NCBI GenBank assembly: GCA_905183005.1
Contig: CAJJDO010000020.1
Location: forward strand, 144,837 to 208,836
Reading direction: 5' to 3'
Source: Paramecium pentaurelia
Lineage: Eukaryota > Ciliophora > Oligohymenophorea > Peniculida > Parameciidae
DNA: 64,000 bases
Shown: positions 12,696 through 23,606 of the stretch, in pieces
How the letters are laid out: each line of letters begins with the position of its first letter
Numbering within the stretch: position 1 is the stretch's first letter
Notes under the pieces: model-generated
The model's database searches: none
What the model saw: only the letters and a program-made list of their open reading frames with translations
Told to the model about the DNA's origin: nothing
Program-made: the position numbers and the translations under genes

Positions 12696-13241
12696 TTATC
12701 ATGATAATAATCCTGGACCTTTGCTTTCATTACTTTTATAATAAAGAATGGCTGAACAACTTGTTGCAATCACTGCAAAAAATTCAAATATAATTGGTAG
12801 CCAACATAAATTCCAATTCTTTCCTTTTGTTGTCAAATACAAAATAGGAATGATCAATATCAATGCCCATGCAAGGAATAGTAATATCAATTAGATTATC
12901 CAAATATGGTATTTTTTAATAATTCTACTAATAATCGATTCCCCAAATGAAAATAAGAGAACTAATACCATAAAACCCAAAGTAAATCCACCTAAATAAG
13001 GAGTTGTTTTAACTGTTTTGCAGAATGAATCATCTTGACAATTCAAAATATCTTCATAACAATCCTTACCATCTAAAGATGTGTGAACTCTTGCAGAAAA
13101 TGTGTAAAAATATTTTACTTTAGTTAATGTCTTGTCTGCTTCACTTACATTCAAAAAAAAGCAAAATATAATCAGCACTAATCCGAAGGTTAAGAAAAGT
13201 CCCTTGTACAAACCCTTATTACGAGAGATATCTCTAAGCAT
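12696..13241 (-). CDS. Four-helix membrane protein, 181 aa
   Basis: A single uninterrupted exon runs from ATG 13241 (MLRDISRNKGLYKG) to TGA 12696-12698. An internal TAA at 12891-12893 is read as Gln; read with the standard code it would split the gene in two. Hydrophobic segments fall at about residues 15-30, 85-105, 120-140 and 150-170. The loop between the first two has four cysteines (KDCYEDILNCQDDSFCKTV and one flanking), typical of a disulfide-bonded extracytoplasmic loop in a tetraspan-like topology. The family is not recognised. Confidence 0.75.
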
Positions 13242-13415
13242 TGTATTTTAATACTATTTATATTTATGGAAATTTATTTATAACAGATTAAATCATGTGC
13301 TATTAATTCCATATGATACTTCTTATACACATTCTATAATAATTTTATTATTAATATGCTTTTAATAAATATCTAAACTCAAAACTAAAAATAAAGTTTC
13401 AATATTATGATCTTA

Positions 13416-14262
13416 ATGTTTTTTCTTCCTAAATAGAATATCTTTATTTTTAATTATTTTTGTTAAGCCAAAAACTCCTTAAGATAATGAATAATTTTAT
13501 AATGATATCAATAATTTTAAATCACTTTAAAAAGGTATTATATAAATTCTATAATCAATTAGTAAATAGTCTCCTTGATACTCTTAAACTCAAAACATAA
13601 TTTTATTAATAACCAATCAAAAACTTATTAATTTAAAGTTATCTTAAATTCAAAGAGAAAGTTTCAAATGTAGTTTTTACTAAAAAGTTAAACCATCAAA
13701 TAATATAAATAAAAGTAAAGTAATCGAAGAATAATCTAGATAGAAGCCTAACTTTTTATTAGCTAGATTCGGAATTTATAAGCTTATAAATAATGACGAT
13801 ACTTAAATTAAAATAAATTATTAATTCTAAGGTATGTTCAATTCAAATTAGAAATTAACTACTATATAAAGTTTAGAATTCATTTATAGGGTTATCTTGA
13901 ATCTTTGAAAGTCTAAGAACTTTATAAAGATAGATGTAAAAACTCAAAGATATTTTAATAAAATAATTTAAATTTTTAAATAATGTTTATCCTTCTATAT
14001 TATATTACATAGAATTCTATAGGAAATATTGAATGTTCTTAGATTTCAAAAATGACCACACAATAACAAAAATTGAATGCAATGATGAGTTCATTATTAA
14101 TTTTAGATTATTATATACTTTTACTCAATTTAATAAAACAATATAAAAAGTTGTTAAATCTAGTAATTAATAATTGATTAAAAATAACTTTTATTTCATT
14201 ATAAAAAATGGATTGAGATTTATTTTATATCTCATGATGTTTTAGTTATTATACATGTTGTG
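13416..14262 (+). CDS. Possible hypothetical gene, structure unresolved
   Basis: Plus-strand coding character is visible in several blocks. An acidic block reads TPQDNEQFYNDINNFKSL. A basic block (NNLDRSLTFYQL) follows a plausible 28-nt intron. Downstream there is an open block from FLDFKNDHTITKIE to a hydrophobic end at LMMFQLLYML before TGA near 14262. One in-frame TGA near 14030 separates the last two blocks, and no confident start codon is linked to the first. It may be a real gene with unplaced introns or a decaying one. Confidence 0.35.
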
Positions 14263-14340
14263 AATTAAAAATGATAGGTTCTTGATTCTTTTCAAATTAT
14301 TGTAAAATTTAATGATATTTTTAAAAGAATATAAAAATTA

Positions 14341-15861
14341 ATGAAAGGGAAATCAAAGGATTAATTATCAACAAATATGTAACTTTATTTTCTATGAAAG
14401 AGAACATATTGCTTAAATGAAACAGTAAAATCAAACTTTGCAAGAAGATTTATAATAAGATGGAAAAAATAATGATTTTGAAAAAATGAATACATTATAA
14501 GAAGAATGTGCTTAATATGCAAAAAAGATAGAAGTTGAAAGTAAAAAATAGGTAAATCTGAATTTAATAAAAGAGAGATCTAGAATAATTAATTTAGAAT
14601 GCTGAATAACAGTTGCAAGATCATAGAAAAAAAATGAGTAATTCAGATGGAATATAATTACCTAGTTTAATAAAGAAATAAAAAACTTTAGAAAGGTAAA
14701 TGATTATATCACATTTAGTTAATTAGAATAAATAAAACTAAAACATAATGAATCATTAGCAGAAATTAATCAATTAATGGAATAAATAAATACTGCTAGA
14801 AGAGAAAGAGTAATTTATAGTAATGTTTTTAAAAAACTTGAAAGTGATATTCGAGCAAAAGAAGAAGAATTTAAAAAATAATTATTGATAAGAAAATAAA
14901 TTGAACATGAATTAAATTAATGTTAAGAATAATTTGATAAGATGAAAGAGTAATTCAATATTTAATTCATTTTAGATAAGCTACTTAAGTTGTAGAAACT
15001 AATAAATAAGAATATACATAAATATTAAAAACCAATAGATTAGATGAGACTGAAGAATAATCACCAAAAAATTAATAGTAGTAATAACAATAATAATAAT
15101 AATAATTATAATAATAATAAACAAAGTAAGAGAGTAAATCATTATAAATAAAAGAATCTTAATAGCCTAAATAATAGATATAAATGTAGAAAGATGTTGA
15201 AGATGTAACAAATTATGAATTAATGTTTGAAAAATTAAAAAAGGAGACAGGATTAAATTCCATTGAAGAAATTATTCATACATTTAGAACAATTGAAGAC
15301 ACAAATAATGAATTATTTAAATAAGCAAATTTATTAAGTGATTAAATTGATTCTGAAGAAAAATAAATTGAAGAACTATAGAAATAAATTTCATAATATA
15401 CTAAAAATTAATAAAAAGAAGATAATGAATTTGAAGATGAAAAATTTAAATTTGCTTAATAATTAGAAAGAAGTGAAAAATTGGATAAAGAAATATAATA
15501 AGCTGAAAATGAAATAAAAGAATATGAGAGAGAATTATTGGAAATAGCAAATAAATTATAAATAAAATATGATCCAAATTCAGAGGTCACTTTAATGTAA
15601 TTAGTTGAATAAAGAGCATATGAACTTGTTGATTTATGTAGATACTATGATAATCATAATTATACTATTGATTCAAAAAAAAATGATCAAGAAAGTACTG
15701 TTTCTAATTAGGATGATTAAACTATGAAAGATTTACTGGATGGAGTTGAAAATGAAAAGGAGGCTGAAAAGATTATGAGTAAAGATGATTTTAAGAAGAT
15801 TGGGTCATAAGAATTATAATAGTTTTAGAAGAAGATTATAAGTAAGAAAAAGAGAGAATGA
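14341..15861 (+). CDS. Outer dynein arm docking-complex subunit (CCDC114/CCDC63 type)
   Basis: The start is ATG 14341, with small introns near 14383, 14700 and 14950. The protein is an almost continuous coiled coil. The block NTARRERVIYSNVFKKLESD matches the conserved R.RV.(F/Y)..(I/V)(Y/F)KKLE block of CCDC114/CCDC63 (Chlamydomonas DC2). Near the C-terminus, YELMFEKLKKETGLNS and FRTIEDTNNELF match the second conserved block of that family. These proteins help anchor outer dynein arms to the ciliary doublet microtubule. A glutamine-rich linker at about 15070-15125 is encoded by mixed TAA, TAG and CAA codons. The C-terminus is basic (KKKRE). The stop is TGA 15859-15861. Confidence 0.82.
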
Positions 15862-15887
15862 TTTATAATTAATAATCATAAATAATT

Positions 15888-17729
15888 ATGAAATAAAAAG
15901 TAAAGGAAATTATCAAATATTTGAAAGAATTCTAAGTCCCTACTATTCCAAGTGAATTTGCTCTTAGTGAAGCTGAAAGAGCAAATCTTTATTTTTACTT
16001 AACATCTTAAGAAATGGAAAGTTAAAAATAATTAATAGAGGAGAAATAGCCAGAAGAAATCAAATTAAAAAAAGTGAAAATATATTAAGTTTATGATTCA
16101 ATTGATGCTATCTAAAATTTCAATTCTTTTGATTTTAAATAAGAAGAAAGAAATATTAATGAAAATGAGATCTAAATTATATCAAATAGAGATCAGAATA
16201 TGAAATTTAATTCTGTGAATGAAATAAAATAGTTTTTGAAATAATATTATGATCAAAAGTTAAACTAAATTTAAACTGATGAAATTTAATAAATAGATAG
16301 ATAACTGATTATATAAAGTCTCAATATTTAATTTTAAGAACCAAATTGTGATATCGAATAAATAATAGATATCTTTTTGAGTATTCTTTATAAAGAAATT
16401 GAATAGAATTATCAAAAAAGATATGATTATTATTTAGAAACATTTTGTATGTTGATTAAATAAAAAATTTCGTTCTTGATGTCTAATTAAAGTACTTAAA
16501 ATATAACTGAAAAATTAATAAACTCTGTTCCTTAATTTAGAGTTTCTTTAATAGAATTAGTAAAGGAATTTACTGAATAAGCACTTCTAAAGTAAAATGA
16601 GAGAATGTATTCAATATATTTTACTTAATTAAGAGATTTAGTATTTAAATTTTTAAATGAAGATCATCCATTATAATTTGAAAGTTTTAGATTATTATTA
16701 AGAATAAATCATTCAACAATTTTAGAATTTGTTAAATAAGCTAATTCTTTAATTTTTAACAAAAAGAAACCAGAAATTAAAGATTTTATATTTGAAGAAA
16801 CTTAATAAAAAATAAATTAGTTATCTTCAATGAATGATTGTCAATAATAATTAACATTTATGTTTTATATTGGAATTTGTTAATAAAATCATAATCATCA
16901 TTGTAAAATTCTAGCAAAATTATTACAAGATTGTCAATAAAATTATCCTCAACATCTCGATGCTATATATGCTAATTTACTAAAAATAAAAAACAATAGT
17001 AACATGAGTGTTAAATAGATAATAGAATTTATAGGTTTGAGTGTAAGTAATCCTGATGCATTACACTAAAAATTTTTAGATTTATTTGTAGAGTTTGCTT
17101 TAGAATATCCAAAATCAGAAGAATTTGCTTATGATATGTTTAGAGTTTACTTATATCGTTATTTTACATAATAAATAGAAGGAGATACAAATATAATAAA
17201 TAAAATTTTATCATAAACATTTGATTAATTGAAAATAGATTTCATGATAAAAACAATTGAAAGGGTACCAACAGATAAACTAAGTTAAATGATATTAAAA
17301 AGATCAAATTTTGATTTGTATCATTATATAATAAAGGATGAAAGCAAAGCATTAGCTGTTTTTTTAATAAAATTATTTTTATAAAAGGATTAGCAATAAT
17401 TAAAAATAAATAAATATGAATTATTGAAATTATTTCAAGAATAGGTATGTGATTATGAACATACTAAAGATATTTTAAACTTTTTATTCTAAGAATAAAA
17501 TAAATCTTATAATGGATTGATAACTACCTTCATTATGAATTGTTTAAAGAGAAAGAAATCTAATAATATGTAAGAGGAAATAAAATTAATCTTATCAAAA
17601 AGTTTTTATTTTGAAGATGAAAGCATTATCAAAAGTATAGAATTTTATAGATAAATGTATCCTGAACAATATTTATAATTACTTGATGATTAAACGAGAC
17701 TTAGATTAAGAGACAAAAGATTATTATGA
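15888..17729 (+). CDS. Hypothetical alpha-helical protein, 613 aa
   Basis: One open frame of 614 codons without any intron runs from ATG 15888 to TGA 17727-17729. The reading is continuous with many TAA/TAG glutamines and ordinary amino-acid composition, so it is clearly coding. The first 250 residues are charged and helical. The rest alternates hydrophobic helices of the kind seen in HEAT- or ARM-like solenoids, with no membrane spans. I recognise no family. It starts 26 bp after the docking-complex gene on the same strand, which suggests tight packing rather than shared function. Confidence 0.8.
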
Positions 17730-17873
17730 TCATAATTATAATTTATTATATATACACATATAATACATTCTCTGTTGTCTCATTTTCAAAATAATTCATA
17801 TTGTTTCTTTGTTTTTATAAATTGATTAATAAATAACTTTATACTTATATTAAAATAAATAATTTTAATCATC

Positions 17874-18218
17874 ATGACTACCCTTAATGTTTAGATTAAC
17901 TTAAATTAATTCCAGCTCATATTATAGAAGGAAGAAGAAAAGAAATAATAACAATATTCATTATAAAGAAAAGAATATCCAAAAGGATCAATCAATATAT
18001 ATGAATCAAGATTTGAAAAAGTATCGTTATCAAACCAAAAGATAAATGAAGTTATAGGTTGGATGTTAATAATAGCTGTCATTTTGATGTTTATTGTATT
18101 AGCAACCTCAATAATCTAAAATTCCATTATAGGGTTCACAATACCACTAATGTCAGTTACGACATTCTTTATAGTATATTTAAATTGGATTTCGATGAAG
18201 TTTTTTATAAACTCTTGA
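17874..18218 (+). CDS. Small two-span membrane protein, 114 aa
   Basis: An intronless frame runs from ATG 17874 to TGA 18216-18218. The N-terminal half is soluble and glutamine/lysine-rich (KEEEKKQQQYSLQRKEY). The C-terminal half has two hydrophobic helices (WMLIIAVILMFIVLATSII and IPLMSVTTFFIVYL). The predicted product is a small membrane protein with a cytosolic N-terminus. An antisense frame is also open across this gene, but the plus-strand reading has the better composition and clear ends. The family is not recognised. Confidence 0.6.
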
Positions 18219-18221
18219 GAT

Positions 18222-18985
18222 GATATATATTTTTATTTTGTACAAATAACTATATGGAAATGAAATTCCTATATTCCTGTTTATTAAGAATATTCATTAA
18301 TATAATTATAGCTATATATCTCTATTATTAAGTTGCCAGTCTCCATTTCTTCTTTTTTTATTTCTTTTATCAAATCTTTTTTGTCTTCTGATCCATCTCC
18401 TATTTATTATTTCAATTTCCTCTTCTTAATTGAAAGGGTATTAACATTTAATAACAGCATTTTTGATCTTCATTATACTCTTTGAATTTCCATATCATAG
18501 AACCCTCTAACTGTTTCTTCTGAATTAAATGATAAATCATAGCTAAAACTATACAAATGACATAAATAATATATGGAATAAATGCTTTGATAGAGGGAAG
18601 TAAGTTTTGTAATAGTCCATCTTATATTATAATACTTGTATTCAATCATAGACTTTCTGAGTTATATTTAAGATATGCTTACAAACCTAAATTGTTTCTT
18701 TTCAATTCATTTAGCAAAAAGAGTTGATAAGAAATGCTATTATTGAATATTCTATAAAAAAAAAAATGATTGAATTTTTTGGACGGATTTCTTAAATAAC
18801 TTTAGAATTGATAAATTATGTATAATTGGTCAGGTATTTGTGTCAACTGCCATCATAGTTCCACCTAAAATTAAATTATAATAAAAATACCATTTTTCAG
18901 TAAAATCCTAAGGTATTTTAATTAAAACTTGTATTTTAAACATAAAGATAATCGTTTTTCAATTACTTAATAAGCAGATTAATGT
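18222..18985 (-). other. Minus-strand coding-like stretches, gene model unresolved
   Basis: The minus strand shows several protein-like blocks in different frames. One is a membrane helix with a basic tail (FIPYIIYVICIVLAMIYHL). Another is a charged tail after a plausible 26-nt intron (EDKKDLIKEIKKEEM). Upstream blocks begin MFKIQVLIKIPQDFTEKW. TGA codons and a run of A residues near 18760 interrupt them. A gene with several small introns, a decaying gene, or a homopolymer sequencing error would all fit. The 3' end may overlap the convergent small membrane gene. Confidence 0.35.
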
Positions 18986-19112
18986 ATGATAAACAATTTT
19001 CTAAAATTTAGGATATTTATATGGATTGTGTAATTGATTTATTACAATAAATAGGTATAGTATTAATATTGATTAATAATAATAATATAAATTAAATACA
19101 AAACATAATAAT

Positions 19113-20307
19113 TCAATAATATTTAGTAGATAATAATAGCTTTTATTTATTAGTGCCTATATCTGTGATCTATTACTCATCATTGTTTTCATAATATGTG
19201 AATCCTTAAAACATATTATTATGATCTCTTTCCTCTTTATATTCACTTATAGTCAAAACTTGATTTACAAATTTGGAATCAAAATTATCTTTACCAATAA
19301 TTTTATAAGGAGCTTCAATTAATTTATCATAATATCTGCCCCAATCAACATTTTTTAACCATGGATGACCCATTACTTCATCTGGACCATCATTGCCTAA
19401 TCTTTGAATGGCTTTTCTTTCTAGTAATCTATTTACAAAATCTGTAACTTCTTTAGATAAGCCTTGTTTATGTAATTTTACTTATTTGCTCATTATTAAT
19501 TCTCTAATTTGTTTTCTATTCTTTCCTTAATAAGGTCTCTTTGCTTTTATATATAAGATCATACTTTTCCTGTTAAGCATTCATAAACCAAACAACCTAA
19601 TGCAAAATAATCGCAAGCTACACCATGATCAGATTTCATCATAACTTCTGGAGCCATATATCCAGGAGTTCCACTTGTTTCATTCTTATTATTGGGTTTC
19701 CATATTCTTGCAATACCCAAATCAGTTAGATGAAGATAACCTTCATCATCAAATACTAAATTTTCTGGTTTGATATCTCTATGAAGTACAAGATTTTTAT
19801 GTAAATATTGTAGTGCCATCAATACACAAATAACAAAAAATTCTTAGATATTAAATAGAATTGCTACTTGTTTGTTCTTCATTGAATTTCCCTTATTTAC
19901 ATAGATGATATCTTAAATCTCCTCCTTCCATATAGTCTAAAACAATATATAAATGTGTTGAAGTCTAAAATGCTCCTCTCATATTAACTAGAAATCTATT
20001 TAGACTAATATAATACGGATGATTTAATTTCTAAAGCAAAATTCTTTCATTTATCACACTCTAAATAGACTGTTTTTCAATTATTCTGATTTCTATATAG
20101 TTGAGAAATCTACTTAGATTTTATCATCTCTTTTAATGCAAAAAACTTTTTTTAACATTTTACTTTCCAAACTCTTCCAAAACCACCCTTCCCTATTACA
20201 TAGAGTAATTTATATTGTGATAATTAAGGAGCTAAATGATATGCTGATCACTTACTATACAATTCTAATTCAGAAAGACTTAGTTCTTCACTTGAACAAT
20301 TTCCCAT
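19113..20307 (-). CDS. AGC-type serine/threonine kinase, probably N-myristoylated
   Basis: The start is ATG 20307 with MGNCSSEEL, a good N-myristoylation sequence. A 24-nt intron then leads to the glycine loop IGKGGFGRVW. Further motifs in order are FALKEM (VAIK lysine), HRDIKPENLVF (catalytic loop), LTDLGIARIW (DFG position, here DLG), GTPGYMAPEV and DYFALGCLVYECLTGK. The region after the kinase core, ending GHPWLKNVDW, resembles AGC kinases. The combination of myristoylation and a short AGC domain recalls the YANK/STK32 group, but that assignment is inference. The tail reads FTYYENNDEQ, like a degenerate hydrophobic-motif region. The stop is TGA 19113-19115. Confidence 0.85.
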
Positions 20308-20765
20308 ATATTTAATATTATTATATTATACAACTAAATCAATAAATATTATTATTCATTTTATTTCTCATCTTAATACCTTACTTTTAGTTAAAAACAA
20401 TTAAAAAAATTCAACTGCTAATTAGTATAATGATTCTAACTAATTAATATATGTAATTTTTAATCCATAATATATTTAAATCAAATGAGATGAAAATGAA
20501 AATTAAACATATTAAAATTTAAAGATCTTGCAATTAAGTAAGATAATATATTATAATAAATACATCTTGACAGATTGTTTAATTAAAATCATTAAAAATT
20601 TATTAATTAAAATAATTTAAGTTAAAAATCTAGATTTTTTATGTTAATATATAATAAATTAAGAATAATACACTTTAAAATATATTTTTTAGATTATTTT
20701 ATAATTCTAATTCTAAATTTAAAGTAATATTTATAAATAATGTAGATTAAATATTATTAATATCA
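20308..20765. other. Intergenic, no gene seen
   Basis: This is A/T-rich sequence between the start of the AGC kinase and the stop of the next minus-strand gene. I see no open frame with coding character, no RNA gene and no notable repeat. Confidence 0.6.
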
Positions 20766-21453
20766 TCATTTATTTAATTTTTTACTTTTAGATTATTTTC
20801 TATTCATTTCTGCTTCCCATGTTAAATGTGGATCAAAACCAAATTCATTATGTTAAACACTATTTGTTAATCTAAATGGTTCTTTATTATTTATTCTAAC
20901 TTTTTCTAACATTTCATCTTCATGTACTTTTCCATATTTGCTTGGTCTTTAAACAAAATCTTCAAAATCCAATTTGAATTCATCTAATTGTTTCTTTATT
21001 CCTGGTGGTGTCTTTGGTTTTTAAAATTCTTAATATTGACTAGGTATTTTGAATCCTTTAAAGCCTAAAAATATAGAATGAAATAAACCTTATGGAGGCT
21101 TATAACTTCTTTCTGCTAAGTTTATGCGTAATATTTCCCATTCATTCAATATTTTACCTTTTAATGTTGGTATTTTAGTAAATTCATCATTTTTGAATCC
21201 AGGACCTTATAAAATGAATTAAAAGATTACTTTTCCATGCCATTCTAAATCTTTTTTTTAATTCTTAATATACTTCTTCTTTATCTTTAATTCTTGGTAA
21301 ACCAACATCTATTTCTTTGTTTTCTAATTTTTCTTATTTTTCTGCATTAATTACATCTCTAGTTCTTCTTTAATGTTTATAATTAATTTTATTCATTTCC
21401 TTTTTTTATTTTTCTGAAGCCACAATCATTTCATCTAGAAGTTACTAAATCAT
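20766..21453 (-). CDS. Hypothetical charged protein, about 220 aa
   Basis: The start is ATG 21453 (MIQQLLDEMIVASEKQ), with a TGA in frame just upstream. A 25-nt intron near 21215-21240 joins RFRMAWKS to PGFKNDEF. The protein is basic and soluble with short proline-containing motifs (LAERSYKPPQGLFHS, PKTPPGIKKQLDEF). Its C-terminal motif reads HNEFGFDPHLTWE. The composition resembles ciliary microtubule-inner or axonemal proteins, but no family is recognised. The stop is TGA 20768-20766. Confidence 0.7.
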
Positions 21454-21465
21454 TCTTTAATTGTT

Positions 21466-22059
21466 TCACTTTATAATTATTATAATTATTAAATAAATAT
21501 AAAATAAATTAAATAGAATAGACTCTCTATTATATTTATAAGATAATTGTTTCAATAACTAAAATTTATGATGAATTTAAATATAAATAAATCTATGAAT
21601 AATTTAATTGACAAGTTATTTAATTATGTATAGAAATGAAATATTTATTAATTCGAATGATTGTTATAAATATTTATAATATAATTTAATATAATATAAT
21701 ATTATTATGAATAAAGCAAATCGAACAACTAGTCTCAGATAGCATAAACTAACTTTTTTAAAAGACAATAATAATAGCATATAATTATAGACCAGATCAT
21801 AAAGCTTTAAATAAAACATAAGCATTTCTCCTGATAAGAAATCATAAATATCTCCAACAAAATAAAATAGTGTATTTTTAAATGGATAATTACTTGTATA
21901 TAAATATGTAAATATAAGACCCGTCCAAGATCCAAATATAATTAATAAAGCAATTTGTCTACTTCTAAATTACAAGATTCTTAAAAAATGTTTCTTATAC
22001 AACAAGCACAATAATAATAGGCATAGTAATAAAGGGCTGAACAAAGTCCTGTGTTACAT
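21466..22059 (-). CDS. Hydrophobic membrane protein, boundaries uncertain
   Basis: The first ATG (22059) opens a frame with several hydrophobic helices and a clear natural-looking segment, IFGSWTGLIFTYLY followed by LFYFVGDIYDFLSG. The frame stays open to TGA near 21466, only 13 bp before the start of the next gene, so the true end could be earlier through an unplaced intron. The 5' end lies 93 bp from the divergent PP2C gene. The function is unknown. Confidence 0.45.
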
Positions 22060-22152
22060 AGAAAATAATAGAGTGATAAAGTATTAAAATATGATTTACC
22101 TAAAATATCTCCAATCAAATCAAGATAACCAATTAAATAATTACAGCCTGAT

Positions 22153-23113
22153 ATGAATCAACTGGACTTATTTAAAAGAGAATAAATTAAATAAAATATT
22201 ATAAAAAATGCTTTTACGAAATCTCAGGCTGGCAAAAATGAAGATAATTTAACTAAAACAAATCAAGATAGCTTTATTTCTCTTTAATAATTTAAAGACA
22301 ACATGTCCTTATTTGGTGTATGTGATGGACATGGTTAAGATGGTCATAAATGTAGTCAATTCATTAGAGATAATTTACCTAAGAATATCAATTCTCTTTT
22401 ATCTCAAAATCCATCATCTATTACTGAATCCATCTCAAAATCTTTTATTAGAACAAATAATTAATTATGCAATTTCGAAGAAATCATAACTACATTTAGT
22501 GGTTCAACTACTGTAATCAGTTTAATTGTTGATGACACTATTTATACAGCAAATGTAGGAGATTCTAGATCAATCATATGTAGATTATAAAGTAATGGAG
22601 TTAAAACTGCTATTACATTATCAAATGATCATAAACCAGATTTACCTTAAGAAAGAAGAAGAATTGAATAGAATGGTGGAAGAGTAGAACCATATATTGA
22701 TTTTGATGGATCAAGTTTAGGTCCATCAAGAGTATGGTTAAAATCAGAAGATATTCCAGGACTAGCTATGAGTAGAAGTTTTGGTGATAAGGTAGCAGCA
22801 AGTTGTGGTGTTATTTGTGAACCAGGTAATTATGTGTTATTTTATGTTTAGAAATACTTACACATAAAATTTAAGAAGGGGACTTATTTATGGTTCTGGC
22901 ATCAGATGGAGTATGGGAATTCCTAACCAATGAATAAGTATAAATAAATTATTAATTAAGGTGATAGATATGATATATCCATATTATATTCAAGATGAAG
23001 GAAATGCTGCCTGTGTTAGAATTGTAAAGGAATCTATTAAATTATGGAAATTAAATGACACAGTAATAGATGATATTACTATTGTAATTGTATTCTTTAA
23101 CAAATAAAAATGA
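22153..23113 (+). CDS. PP2C-type protein serine/threonine phosphatase
   Basis: The start is ATG 22153. PP2C motifs appear in order: TNQDSFIS, FGVCDGHGQDGH, SGSTTVISLIV, ANVGDSRSI, NDHKPDLPQERRRIE, GGRVEP, LAMSRSFGD, VLASDGVWEFLT and DDITIVIV. The metal-binding aspartates (DGHG, SDG and the final DD) are present. The last is DD where the family usually has DN. Introns are 26 nt (22826-22851) and 23 nt (near 22938). PP2C enzymes dephosphorylate proteins using Mg2+ or Mn2+. The predicted product is about 305 residues, a bare catalytic domain without extra modules. Confidence 0.92.
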
Positions 23114-23187
23114 TAATCATTCATCGATCAGTTCATCTATAAATTATTCTGCAACCTATTTAAACAATCTAATATTCTTAATAATAA

Positions 23188-23465
23188 TCAAATCATATAT
23201 TTTTGAATATTCTTTAATCTGATTAAATTATGATTTATAATTATTTAAATTAAGATCTAAAGTATTATATCTTAAAATAAAGGCTCATCTTGCATATTTT
23301 CTGAAATTGTTTTTTCTTAATTATAATTTTATCTTAATGAAATATATATTTGATTGTTTATTGTTTCATATAAATCAATTTATTTAACTTTCCTTTTGAA
23401 TTTTATATTTATTATGTTATAACAAATATTTTCTGTTTAATAAATTAAAAACTTATTTTTGACAT
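23188..23465 (-). CDS. Small hypothetical protein, about 84 aa
   Basis: ATG 23465 followed by a 20-nt intron (GTTTTTAATTTATTAAACAG) gives a frame containing DLYETINNQIYISLRQNY and ENMQDEPLFQDIIL, ending at TGA 23188-23190. A second open stretch in another frame continues to 23121, so the 3' part could be spliced differently. Nothing is recognised. The call rests on codon pattern and position between two well-supported genes. Confidence 0.4.
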
Positions 23466-23606
23466 TCAAGTTATATTAAAATTAATATCATTTACAAAAT
23501 GTTATGAATTTATCAATCAAAATATAAAGATTTTAAGAATGAAATAATCATATAATTAAAATTTTAATATATTAAACATAAGAATATTTTTAGTATAATA
23601 AATAAA

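Noticed and set aside
12699..12890. Separate 63-aa ORF from a TTG start
   Set aside because: It is the C-terminal part of the 181-aa membrane protein. The stop between them is TAA, read as Gln.
20400..20460. tRNA-like pattern in intergenic DNA
   Set aside because: No arms or conserved T-loop could be folded by eye; the sequence is simply A/T-rich.
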